Part shown: positions 5,082 to 12,503 of the stretch, in pieces
How positions within the stretch are numbered: position 1 is the first letter of the stretch
Layout of the letters: the number at the start of each line of letters is the position of its first letter
Assembly: GCA_031290815.1 (NCBI GenBank)
Contig: JAISLO010000133.1
Location: 1 to 14,041, forward strand
Source: Synergistaceae bacterium
GTDB taxonomy: Bacteria; Synergistota; Synergistia; Synergistales; Synergistaceae
Length of the DNA stretch: 14,041 nt
Reading direction: 5' to 3'
Program-made: the position numbers and the translations under genes
The notes under the pieces: model-generated
The model's database searches: none
The model's input: the letters and a program-made list of their open reading frames with translations, nothing else
Told to the model about the DNA's origin: nothing

Positions 5082-5892
5082 GGAAGTGTGCTTCGGCTAT
5101 GGAAGGGAGAATACGATCTCCGGCGCGTCGTTTGAAATCGGAGACGGCGAGTTCGTGGCGCTGCTGGGCGAGAACGGGGCCGGAAAATCGACACTGCTCA
5201 GGCTGTGCAATGGCCTGCTAAAGCCGACGTCCGGCCGAGTCACTGTGAGAGGGCATGATACGGCAACGATCAAGACGAGCGCAATCGCCAGCTTCACCGG
5301 ATTTCTCTTCCAGAACCCGGACAGGCAGATCTGCCAGAATACTGTGTACGGAGAGATAATGTTCGGGCTCGAATATGTCGTTCCGGATGAGCTGGAGAGG
5401 CGCGGGAGGGCGGAGGAGATGCTCGGTCTGTTTTCTCTGGATGGCCGCCGGGACCCGTTCGGGATGAGCCGCGGAGAACGCCAGCAGACTGCCCTGGCCG
5501 CGATACTGGCCCGCAGACCCAAATTGCTGCTCCTGGACGAGCCCACGACGGGACTCGATTACCGCGAGTGCATGACGATCATGGGGATCGTATCGAATTT
5601 GAACGCGGAGGGCACGACCGTATTCATGATCTCGCACGACATGGAAGTCGTGGCTGACTTCGCGCGGCGCGCGCTCGTTCTGAGCGGAGGCAGGCTGATA
5701 GGCGACGGGCGCGTCAGACAGATAATGAAGGACGCCGCCCTTCTGAGAGAAGCGTCGCTGCTTCCCGCACAGATACCAGCTCTGGCGATGTCCCTCGGGA
5801 ATGGTTTTTCCGACGCGTTTACGGTTGACGAGATGGTGGAGTCGGTCGAGCGGGCCCTCCTGCGTAGGGCTTGTGGGGCGAGGGCGCAATGA
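5068..5892 (+). CDS. ecfA2: ECF transporter ATPase 2
   Basis: A 274-residue ABC ATPase, partner of the preceding one. Motifs: Walker A GENGAGKST (34-42), Q-loop FQNPDRQ with Q82, signature MSRGERQ (133-139) in place of LSGGQ, Walker B LLLLDEPTTGLD (153-164), and a canonical switch His in ISHD (H190). The FQNPDRQ stretch is typical of ECF/cobalt-type ATPases. Its start lies within the last codons of ATPase 1 in another frame and its stop overlaps the EcfT start as ATGA, so the genes are translationally coupled. The signature is degenerate while the switch His is intact, the mirror image of ATPase 1, consistent with an asymmetric heterodimer. Confidence 0.92.
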   Translation: MLRFEEVCFGYGRENTISGASFEIGDGEFVALLGENGAGKSTLLRLCNGLLKPTSGRVTVRGHDTATIKTSAIASFTGFLFQNPDRQICQNTVYGEIMFGLEYVVPDELERRGRAEEMLGLFSLDGRRDPFGMSRGERQQTALAAILARRPKLLLLDEPTTGLDYRECMTIMGIVSNLNAEGTTVFMISHDMEVVADFARRALVLSGGRLIGDGRVRQIMKDAALLREASLLPAQIPALAMSLGNGFSDAFTVDEMVESVERALLRRACGARAQ

Positions 5893-6659
5893 ACGGATTT
5901 CTCGGCTATGTAAACGGCAGCTCTCCGCTCCACAATCTGCATCCTCTGACGAAGATGATAATGTCCGTCGCCCTCTGCGCGCCGTGTTTCTTGAGCGGAA
6001 ATCACCTCCTGATACTTGGCATAATAGCGCTCAACCTGTGTCTTTTTGCATCGGCTGGAGGTGCGGGGCGAGCGATAACGACGCTTCTGTCATTCGTAAA
6101 GTTCTCGGCGGTGCTGTTCGTATTGCAGGTCCTCTTCATCAGGGATGGTACGCCGATTTTTACGCTCCCCCCAGGTATAGTGGTCACACGAGAGGGCGTT
6201 ATGTTCTCGCTGCTCTTCGTCCTGAGGTTCATGGCATCCACCATGCCCCTGGCTCTCATGCTGTCGGTCACTCCGGTGGGGGACATCTCGAACGTGCTCG
6301 TGCGCAATCTTCGCATACCGTACAAGTACGCGTTCGTGATAACGACGGCCGTGCGCTTCATACCGCTGTTTTCGGAGGAGATGCTGGGCATCATGGAAGC
6401 CCAGACGGCTAGGGGAGTGGAGTTCGACACGAAGAATTTCATAAAGAAAATAAGGCTTCTCGTACCGCTCTGTGTTCCACTGTTGGTTTCGTCGGTGAGA
6501 AAGATAGAGAACAGCGCAATCTCAGCGGAGCTGCGCGGGTTCAACCTCAGAACCAGGCTGAGCGGCTACAAACAATACAGCTTTGGAGCAAACGACGTCT
6601 TGGTCATCGCCGCCTGCGCCGCGATAATCGCATTCAGCGCGTCAGGGATTTTGCCGTGA
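5889..6659 (+). CDS. ecfT: ECF transporter transmembrane coupling protein EcfT
   Basis: This 256-residue membrane protein is of the CbiQ/EcfT family. It connects the two ATPases to the S component and turns ATP hydrolysis into toppling of the S protein. Seen: an N-terminal SPLHNLHPLTKMIMS stretch typical of the family, four or more hydrophobic segments, and the cytoplasmic coupling helices with AQTARGVEFD (Ala-Arg-Gly motif) and a second, less canonical SAELRGF. The ATG overlaps the previous stop (ATGA) and follows GAGGG. As the last gene of the S-A-A-T operon it completes a dedicated group I ECF system. It converges on the metallopeptidase gene, with 44 nt between them and no clear terminator. 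Confidence 0.93.
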   Translation: MNGFLGYVNGSSPLHNLHPLTKMIMSVALCAPCFLSGNHLLILGIIALNLCLFASAGGAGRAITTLLSFVKFSAVLFVLQVLFIRDGTPIFTLPPGIVVTREGVMFSLLFVLRFMASTMPLALMLSVTPVGDISNVLVRNLRIPYKYAFVITTAVRFIPLFSEEMLGIMEAQTARGVEFDTKNFIKKIRLLVPLCVPLLVSSVRKIENSAISAELRGFNLRTRLSGYKQYSFGANDVLVIAACAAIIAFSASGILP

Positions 6660-6703
6660 CTGGGGGAATAACTGTACTCCGCAGCCTGCCGAGGGATTCA
6701 TAC

Positions 6704-7222
6704 TTATATCCACGCTGACTGTTCCTCGTCGCGAAGCCTTCGCCGCAACCCCTTGCTTCCTGGCAGGGCTGACTCCACCTCGTCCCAGAATGCCTTGCTG
6801 TGGTTCATGTGCTTCAGGTGGCAGAGTTCGTGGACTATGACGTACTCCGCAACTGAATCGGAGAGCATTGCCAGCCGCGAGTTGAAGAACAGCGCCCCGC
6901 TCCTCGAACACGATCCCCAGCGCGTCAGCGCGTACTTCACGCTCGCGAGCCTCGGGCGAACGCCGATCTTCTTGGACCATGCGGGGACCAGCGATCTGAC
7001 GATCTCCTCGGTCTCAGACGTGTACCAGAATATGAGACGTTTGCGCCTGTCCTCCGACGGAGGGATGCGCAGGATTATGGCCGCGAGACCGCCGGACACC
7101 TCGACCGGAGGTCTTGCCCTGCTCGCTCTGTTTGGCCGTCCTTCCCTCGGAGGGAGGGTCAGAATGCGCAGCTGCCGGCCCTTGTAGGGCAGGATTTCCC
7201 CGTCCCTCAATGAACGTTTCAT
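6704..7222 (-). CDS. YgjP-type zinc metallopeptidase (DUF45/M48-like)
   Basis: The protein has 172 residues, at the short end for the YgjP/DUF45 family. The zinc site HELCH (H131, E132, H135) with the following NHSKAFW (H141 as the likely third ligand) is complete. The conserved TRWGSCS (100-106) precedes it, as in YgjP and SprT proteins. It is probably a cytoplasmic protease; its substrates are unknown. The N-terminal half is basic and weakly conserved. The ATG at 7222 has GGGGAGGG at good spacing. It lies 60 nt after the flavoprotein gene on the same strand, and that gap holds two overlapping GC-rich hairpins, so the two may be co-transcribed with modulation between them. Confidence 0.88.
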   Translation of the reverse strand: MKRSLRDGEILPYKGRQLRILTLPPREGRPNRASRARPPVEVSGGLAAIILRIPPSEDRRKRLIFWYTSETEEIVRSLVPAWSKKIGVRPRLASVKYALTRWGSCSRSGALFFNSRLAMLSDSVAEYVIVHELCHLKHMNHSKAFWDEVESALPGSKGLRRRLRDEEQSAWI

Positions 7223-7242
7223 GACACACCCTCCCCGCTCGC

Positions 7243-7282
7243 GCGGACACGCGGCGCGTCCGCCCTCTCCTTCGCGCCGCGT
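7243..7282 (-). repeat. Two mutually exclusive GC-rich hairpins between flavoprotein and metallopeptidase genes
   Basis: Directly after the flavoprotein stop, ACGCGGCGCG and CGCGCCGCGT (7273-7282 and 7249-7258) form a perfect 10-bp stem with a 14-nt loop. An alternative 6-bp stem GCGGAC/GTCCGC (7258-7263 with 7243-7248) shares bases with it. No U-run follows, so this is not a standard terminator; RNA stabilisation or a translational switch is possible. Confidence 0.6.
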
Positions 7283-8689
7283 TCAGGCGGCCTGACGCCG
7301 CGAAAGGCGCAGGATAGACCTCGCGGCCCATATACCCGAGGCCGACGCCTGCACCACTCCTCTCGTCACGCCAGCTCCATCTCCGGCCGCCCACAATCCG
7401 GGTATCCTGGTCATGAGGGATGAATCCAGATCAAGCTTGAGGCTGAAGAACTTCACCTCCACACCATAGAGAAGCGTGTTGGGGCTGTTGACCCCTGGGA
7501 TTATCTCGTCGAGCGCCTCTATCATCTCGACTATTCCAGTGAGGTGCCTGTATGGCAGGACGAACGAGAGATCGCCGGGCTCAGCGCTCGCCAGCGTCGG
7601 TCTGACCAGTCCTCGGGAGATCCGCTCTGCGGTGGAGCGCCTTCCCTTTCGCAGGTCGCCGAGGCGCTGAACCATGACGCCGCCCGCAAGCATATTCGCG
7701 AGGCGGGCTACATGGCTGCCGTAGCCGGTCGGGTTCTTGAACGGCCTGGAGAACATGGTGGAGACGAGGATGGCGAAGTTCGTGTTATCCGTCTTGCGCT
7801 CATCGTCCCTGTTCGAGTGGCCGTTTACCGTCAATATGCCCTGGCGCGACTGATACTCCGTCGTGACCTCTCCGTTGGGACACATGCAAAAGGTCCTGAC
7901 CCTGTCGTCGAAGGTCGGGGTGTCCAGTATCGCCTTTATCTCGTAGAACTGGTCGGTAATTTCCTTCGCCCAGGCGGACGGAATCTCGACCCTCACGCCG
8001 ATGTCCACGGGCAGCGACGCTATGTCGAGTCCCAGCTTGTTTATCGTCTCCTCCATCCACGGAGCGCCCTCGCGCCCTGGCGCTAGGAGGACGTTTCGCG
8101 CCGATATGATTTCGCCGTCCGAGAGCTTGACGCCGCTGACGGCGCCGTCCGGGGCCAGGACTATCTCGCTCACTGCCGTGTTCATGCTGATGTCGAACAG
8201 GCTTTTCGCGCGTATGTAGAGATTGCGCAGGATGTCCTTGGAGCGGTCGGTTCCCATGTGGCGTATTATGGCCGGCAGCACGTTGAGGCCAGCCCTTCTG
8301 GCCCTGTCGATTATCTTTGACGCCAGATCTCCCTCCGGTTTGAAGATGTCGGAGGATGCCCCATGCTCCAGATAGATTCGATCGACCTCCGCGATGAGAG
8401 ACACCAGCTCTTCCCTTCCGCAGTACTGTTCCATATTGCCTCCGAACTCGGGCGTCAGGGTGAGCTTCCCGTCGCTGAACGCTCCTGCGCCTCCCCAGCC
8501 GCAGATCACGCCGCAGGGCTTGCATTGCGCGCACTCGGCGGCTCCGAGCTTCAGCGGGCAGGAGCGCTTGTCGATATCTCGGCCCTTGTCGAGCATCAGA
8601 ACGCCCATTCCGGCGCGCGACAGCTCGAGCGCCGCAAACAGCCCGGCAGGCCCGGCGCCGACTATTATTACGTCATATTGATCTTTCAT
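7283..8689 (-). CDS. FAD-dependent dehydrogenase (COG2509-type NAD(P)/FAD oxidoreductase)
   Basis: This 468-residue flavoprotein opens with a Rossmann dinucleotide site, VIIVGAGPAGL (7-17), and an acidic strand end (DKGRDI). A second nucleotide-fold motif near the C-terminus, IPGLWAAGDGAGVTRGVVQASASG, is typical of FAD domains in this group. A cysteine cluster at residues 44, 53, 56, 59 and 63 precedes GWGGAGAFSDGKL, the hallmark stretch of the uncharacterised COG2509 dehydrogenases; several of these cysteines could bind metal or an Fe-S cluster. The reaction and substrate are not known. The ATG at 8689 has GGGGAGA 8 nt upstream. It is transcribed away from pepA, sharing a 157-nt intergenic region with it. 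Confidence 0.88.
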   Translation of the reverse strand: MKDQYDVIIVGAGPAGLFAALELSRAGMGVLMLDKGRDIDKRSCPLKLGAAECAQCKPCGVICGWGGAGAFSDGKLTLTPEFGGNMEQYCGREELVSLIAEVDRIYLEHGASSDIFKPEGDLASKIIDRARRAGLNVLPAIIRHMGTDRSKDILRNLYIRAKSLFDISMNTAVSEIVLAPDGAVSGVKLSDGEIISARNVLLAPGREGAPWMEETINKLGLDIASLPVDIGVRVEIPSAWAKEITDQFYEIKAILDTPTFDDRVRTFCMCPNGEVTTEYQSRQGILTVNGHSNRDDERKTDNTNFAILVSTMFSRPFKNPTGYGSHVARLANMLAGGVMVQRLGDLRKGRRSTAERISRGLVRPTLASAEPGDLSFVLPYRHLTGIVEMIEALDEIIPGVNSPNTLLYGVEVKFFSLKLDLDSSLMTRIPGLWAAGDGAGVTRGVVQASASGIWAARSILRLSRRQAA

Positions 8690-8714
8690 CAGTGATTCTC
8701 CCCAAACTCACAAC

Positions 8715-8743
8715 AGTATACACAAAGCGCCGATCAAATCGGC
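8715..8743 (-). promoter_or_regulatory. Possible promoter and hairpin of the flavoprotein gene
   Basis: The minus strand has a -10-like TATACT (8720-8715) with no convincing -35. Just upstream, GCCGAT-CAA-ATCGGC (8729-8743) is a perfect 6-bp inverted repeat at the -35 region, a candidate operator. Confidence 0.3.
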
Positions 8744-8798
8744 ATTCTGAACATTGCCGGCAAACGCCAAACGTCGTGATTATACACCCAAAGTGGTA

Positions 8799-8804
8799 TA
8801 TAAT
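8799..8804 (+). promoter_or_regulatory. -10 box of the pepA promoter
   Basis: A perfect TATAAT stands 42 nt before the pepA start. The expected -35 position (GTGATT, 8776-8781) is poor, so an activator or extended contacts may be needed. Confidence 0.45.
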
Positions 8805-8846
8805 TGCCGCATCTTAGCGCGCTTATTTCGAGGAGGAATGCAAGCG

Positions 8847-10334
8847 ATGAAATTCGAAGTTTCGGGCGGCGGCGCCCAGATCTGGGACAAAGATGTGCTG
8901 GGGCTCGCCCTTTACGAGGGTTTTTCCGAGGAGGATCTGTCACCGCTTCCGCCGGACTCCGCCAAGATCGTCTGGTTGGAGGTCTCCCGCGGAAATTTCA
9001 AGGCGAAGAAGGGGAGTTCGCTGGTCGTTCCGCTCGCCGGCGAAAGACCTCAGTGTGTGGTCTTAGCCGGCTTGGGCAAGAAGGAGGAGGTCCGGGCCGA
9101 CAATTACCGTCTCGCCGCGTTTACTGCAGCGCGCGCGGCGGCAAATCGCAAGGCGTCAAGCGTGTCCATCGTTATGACAGACGCGGCTGGACATGAAATC
9201 AAACACGATAGGGAGATCTCCCGCTGCGTCGCCGGCGGGGTCGTGCTCGCCGGATACAGATTTGAAAAGTACCGCTCGCCGGATGAAGACGACAACTTCA
9301 AGCCCGTCGAGACGGCGGATGTGCCCGGCGCGGACCCTGGCGCTCTAGAGGAAGGGCGCATAATATCGGCCGGGCAGTGCTGGGCGAGAGATCTGGCAAA
9401 CGAGCCTGGCAACGTGATCAATCCTGAGACGTTCGAACGCGAGGCGAGAAAAACAGCAGAGGATTACGGTTTGGAGATCACGGTCTTCCATGCCCCGGAG
9501 CTCGAGCGGAAGGGAATGAACGCGCTGCTGTCGGTCGGCCGCGGGTCGGCGACCCCTCCGAGGCTGATACACCTGACGTACAGGCCAAAGGCCGAGTCCA
9601 GGGGAACGGTCGCGCTAGTCGGAAAGGGGATCACGTTCGACAGCGGGGGGTTGTCCATCAAGCCGGCGGATTCCATGGTCACCATGAAGGGAGACAAGAC
9701 AGGCGCGTGCGTCGTGCTCGCAGCCGTTAAGGTCGCGGCGGAACTGAAGCTGCCGCTCACGGTTCACGCGATAACAGGGGTGGCGGAGAACATGCCTGGG
9801 GGCGGCGCGTATCGCCCCGACGACATAATAAGGGCTTACAACGGCAAGACGATAGAGGTGAACAACACGGACGCCGAAGGCCGTCTTACCCTGGCGGACG
9901 CCCTGGCCTACGCGTCTGAGCTGGCGCCCGACGCGCTGATAGACATAGCGACTCTCACCGGCGCGTGCGCAGTGGCCCTTGGGGACACGACAGCCGGGCT
10001 GTTCACCAACGACGACTCGCTCGGCGACGAGTTCCTGGAGGCGGCCAAGCGAAGCGGCGAGAGATTCTGGAGACTCCCGATGGACGACGAGAACCTCAGG
10101 AAGAAGATAAAGTCACCGGCAGCGGACGTGATAAACTCGGCGGGACGTTACGGCGGGGCAATAACGGCCGCGATGTTCCTGGAGAACTTCGTGAAAAAAG
10201 GTCAGCCCTGGATTCACCTGGACATAGCGGCAACGGACTTCGCCAAGGAGGCGTACTCATACTACTCCAAGGGCGCGACCGCTTTCGGCATGAACTCGAT
10301 CATCGGCTTCATTCTGAAGAGGGCGGGGGAGTAG
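8847..10334 (+). CDS. pepA: Leucyl aminopeptidase, M17 (PepA) family
   Basis: This 495-residue cytosolic di-zinc (or Mn) aminopeptidase releases N-terminal residues from peptides. The C-terminal catalytic domain carries GKGITFDSGGLSIKP (259-273: K260, D265, K272), MKGDKTGA with D283, and NTDAEGRLTLADAL (340-353: D342, E344, R346). These are the E. coli PepA residues shifted uniformly by ten. The N-terminal 160 residues are the variable macro-like domain. ATG 8847 is chosen because AGGAGG (8831-8836) lies 10 nt before it; the ATG at 8838 is too close, and an in-frame start at 8754 would run through the promoter. It stands alone as a transcription unit and, with the peptide importer next door, suits a peptide-using organism. 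Confidence 0.95.
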   Translation: MKFEVSGGGAQIWDKDVLGLALYEGFSEEDLSPLPPDSAKIVWLEVSRGNFKAKKGSSLVVPLAGERPQCVVLAGLGKKEEVRADNYRLAAFTAARAAANRKASSVSIVMTDAAGHEIKHDREISRCVAGGVVLAGYRFEKYRSPDEDDNFKPVETADVPGADPGALEEGRIISAGQCWARDLANEPGNVINPETFEREARKTAEDYGLEITVFHAPELERKGMNALLSVGRGSATPPRLIHLTYRPKAESRGTVALVGKGITFDSGGLSIKPADSMVTMKGDKTGACVVLAAVKVAAELKLPLTVHAITGVAENMPGGGAYRPDDIIRAYNGKTIEVNNTDAEGRLTLADALAYASELAPDALIDIATLTGACAVALGDTTAGLFTNDDSLGDEFLEAAKRSGERFWRLPMDDENLRKKIKSPAADVINSAGRYGGAITAAMFLENFVKKGQPWIHLDIAATDFAKEAYSYYSKGATAFGMNSIIGFILKRAGE

Positions 10335-10354
10335 ATACTTAGGAAAATTTTTCA

Positions 10355-10368
10355 TGCCAAATTTGGCA
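10355..10368. repeat. Perfect 14-nt palindrome downstream of pepA
   Basis: TGCCAAATTTGGCA is its own reverse complement, 20 nt after the pepA stop. There is no U-run directly after it in either direction, so it is a weak terminator candidate at best. Confidence 0.4.
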
Positions 10369-10446
10369 CGAGAATTTGAAAGTTGCTTTTCCAGTTTATC
10401 TGGGATAGGCATACTCATCTGATTTCAACCAAGCGTCAATGGCATG

Positions 10447-10491
10447 GCTGATGCCGCATAAACACTGCCGCCAAAATTTTTCGGCATCAGC
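10447..10491. terminator. 10-bp inverted repeat at the end of the opp operon
   Basis: GCTGATGCCG (10447-10456) and CGGCATCAGC (10482-10491) form a perfect 10-bp stem around a 25-nt AT-rich loop. The right arm contains the oppF stop codon. It sits between convergent pepA and oppF and may protect or end both transcripts; the lack of a U-run leaves termination unproven. Confidence 0.45.
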
Positions 10492-11461
10492 TGGCCTTGA
10501 CCCTCTTGAAACACGCGACGGAGTGGCCGTTTGATGTTTCTATCAATTCGGGATCGTTCCCCCGGCACATTTCCATGCAGTCGTCACAGCGCGCGGCGAA
10601 ACGGCAGCCTGGTTTCACGTTGATCGGGCTTGCAACCTCCCCTCGGATTACCTTCATCTCCTTGTTTCTGCGAGAGATGTCAGGCTCGGGAATTGCGGCC
10701 AGCAACGCGTTGGTGTAGGGGTGCAGCGGATTTTCGAACAGTTCGTCAAAGTCCGCGATCTCGACGCATTTGCCGAGGTACATGACCATGATTTTGTCGG
10801 AGATGTGTTTTACGACGCTCAGGTCGTGGGTGACGAACATATAAGTGAGTTTGAATTCCTCCTGCAAATCCATGAGCAGGTTCAATATCTGGGCCTGTAT
10901 GGACACATCGAGGGCCGAGACTGGTTCATCGCAGACTATGAACTTGGGGTCGAGGGAGAGGGCGCGGGCGATGCCTATGCGCTGACGGCGTCCTCCGTCC
11001 AGCTCGTGTGGGTATGAACTGGCGTACCTCCTGGCTAGGCCCACCATGTCCATGAGCTCCGCTGCGCGGTTGAATGTTTCCATTTTATTTTCAAACACCT
11101 TGTGGATGAAAAGGTATTCTGCAATCAGTTCGATAACCGACATCCGAGGATCAATGCTGGAATATGGATCCTGGAATATGATCTGCATGTTTCTGCGCAT
11201 GTCGTGTACCTGTCTGCCCTTGAACTTTGATATATCCTGCCCGTTGAACAGCACTTGGCCCGATGTCGGCTCTATCAGCCTCAGTATCAGACGCCCGACC
11301 GTGCTCTTGCCGCAGCCGCTCTCGCCCACTACCCCCAGCGTCTCTCCGGAGGAGATTTTGATGTTTATTCCATCGACCGCGTGAAGCATGGATCCCCCTT
11401 TTAACTTAAATAGTTTTCGCAGTTCGACCGTTTCGATCAATGGAATATTTTTTTCTTGCAT
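10487..11461 (-). CDS. oppF: Oligopeptide/dipeptide ABC transporter ATPase OppF/DppF
   Basis: This 324-residue ATPase of the peptide importer acts on the cytoplasmic side. Walker A GESGCGKST (46-54), Q-loop FQDP (Q97), Walker B FIVCDEPVSALD (174-185) and switch H212 are intact. The signature is LDGGR (154-158) rather than LSGGQ, while the following RQRIGIARAL is standard. The C-terminal oligopeptide-HPY region has HPYTNALLAAIPEPD (247-261) and a cysteine group (C286, C292, C295, C299, C317) like the metal or Fe-S binding tail of OppF/DppF proteins. The ATG touches the oppD stop (TAA-ATG) and uses an AGGAGG inside the oppD end, indicating coupling. The Opp versus Dpp name, and the substrate, cannot be fixed; nickel or other cargo is possible for the family. 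Confidence 0.93.
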   Translation of the reverse strand: MQEKNIPLIETVELRKLFKLKGGSMLHAVDGINIKISSGETLGVVGESGCGKSTVGRLILRLIEPTSGQVLFNGQDISKFKGRQVHDMRRNMQIIFQDPYSSIDPRMSVIELIAEYLFIHKVFENKMETFNRAAELMDMVGLARRYASSYPHELDGGRRQRIGIARALSLDPKFIVCDEPVSALDVSIQAQILNLLMDLQEEFKLTYMFVTHDLSVVKHISDKIMVMYLGKCVEIADFDELFENPLHPYTNALLAAIPEPDISRRNKEMKVIRGEVASPINVKPGCRFAARCDDCMEMCRGNDPELIETSNGHSVACFKRVKAS

Positions 11462-12475
11462 TTACATTGCCTCCTGATGTTGACTGCTTCGATCGAGAGA
11501 GTACAAATGGCAGCTCAGCCTGTGTTTGGCCTTTTGAACTGGCCCTGGGCGCTCTTTCTCGCAGATATCCATGCGGTTTCCGCACCTCGGGGCGAATACG
11601 CAACCCTTTGGAAGGTTTGACGGGTCGGGCATGAGCCCAGGAATCGGTATCAGGCGTTTGGCCTGAGAGCGCAGGTCAGGAAGAGAGTTGAAGAGACCGG
11701 CGGTATAGGGATGACGCCGGTCGCCGGTGAAGACATCCTCTACCGTTCCGGCCTCGATGATCTCCCCTGCGTACATGACCGCAACGTCGTCGCAGGTTTG
11801 CGCCACTATGCCAAGATCGTGGGTTATGAGCAGCATGGCCGTCCCGAGCCGGTCTCGCAGATCCTTGATCATGTTGAGCACCTGAGCCTGGATGGTGACG
11901 TCTAGCGCGGTGGTCGGCTCGTCGGCGATCAAAAGCTCCGGCTCGCAGGACAGAGCTATAGCAATTACGACGCGCTGCTTCATGCCTCCAGAGAACTGAT
12001 GGGGGTACTCGAGCCGGCGTTGAGGCATAATTCCCACCATCTGAAGGATGTTTTCAACCCGTCTGTTCACTTCATCGTGCGGCATTTTTCCATTGTGCAG
12101 CTCAATTGCCTCGGCAATCTGATCGCCGACTGTCATGACCGGGTTGAGGCTGGTCATTGGGTCCTGAAATACCATTGCTATGCGGTTCCCGCGTATGACC
12201 CGCATCATGTTCTCGTCCAGCTTCAAGATGTCCTGCCCGTTGAACTCTATCTTTCCGCTTTCGATTCTGCCAGTGGCGGCCGGCAGCAGGCGCAGGATTG
12301 AGAGCGCCGTCGTGGTCTTTCCAGCCCCGGTTTCGCCGACCAGCCCAAGCGTTCTTCCCCTCGTGACGGTGAGGAATATGTTGTTCACCGCCTCCACCGT
12401 TTCGAGATCGGTCTTGTAGACCACCTTCAAATTTTCTATGTTGAGCAGCACTCCGTTGTCGTTGTTTTCCAGCAT
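11462..12475 (-). CDS. oppD: Oligopeptide/dipeptide ABC transporter ATPase OppD/DppD
   Basis: A 337-residue ATPase with Walker A GETGAGKTT (47-55), Q-loop FQDPMTSLNP (Q104), signature FSGGM (161-165), Walker B LLIADEPTTALD (181-192) and switch H219. The HPYTAGL and GCVFAPRCGNRMDIC stretches mark the C-terminal peptide-transporter extension. It pairs with OppF to power uptake through OppBC. The start has GAGG about 8 nt upstream and lies 28 nt after the oppC stop. Its FSGGM signature together with LDGGR in OppF means neither subunit has the textbook LSGGQ, although FSGGM is normal for OppD. Confidence 0.94.
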   Translation of the reverse strand: MLENNDNGVLLNIENLKVVYKTDLETVEAVNNIFLTVTRGRTLGLVGETGAGKTTTALSILRLLPAATGRIESGKIEFNGQDILKLDENMMRVIRGNRIAMVFQDPMTSLNPVMTVGDQIAEAIELHNGKMPHDEVNRRVENILQMVGIMPQRRLEYPHQFSGGMKQRVVIAIALSCEPELLIADEPTTALDVTIQAQVLNMIKDLRDRLGTAMLLITHDLGIVAQTCDDVAVMYAGEIIEAGTVEDVFTGDRRHPYTAGLFNSLPDLRSQAKRLIPIPGLMPDPSNLPKGCVFAPRCGNRMDICEKERPGPVQKAKHRLSCHLYSLDRSSQHQEAM

Positions 12476-12503
12476 CGATTATTCCTCTCTTGTCCCCAGG
12501 AGG

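Noticed and set aside
4521..5889. Several long antisense frames within the two ATPase genes
   Set aside because: They are the usual by-products of GC-rich coding DNA; the plus-strand ATPases have every expected motif.
8754..8846. 31-residue N-terminal extension of the aminopeptidase
   Set aside because: It would include the -10 box and lacks a ribosome site; the ATG at 8847 has AGGAGG and gives the normal PepA length and residue offset.
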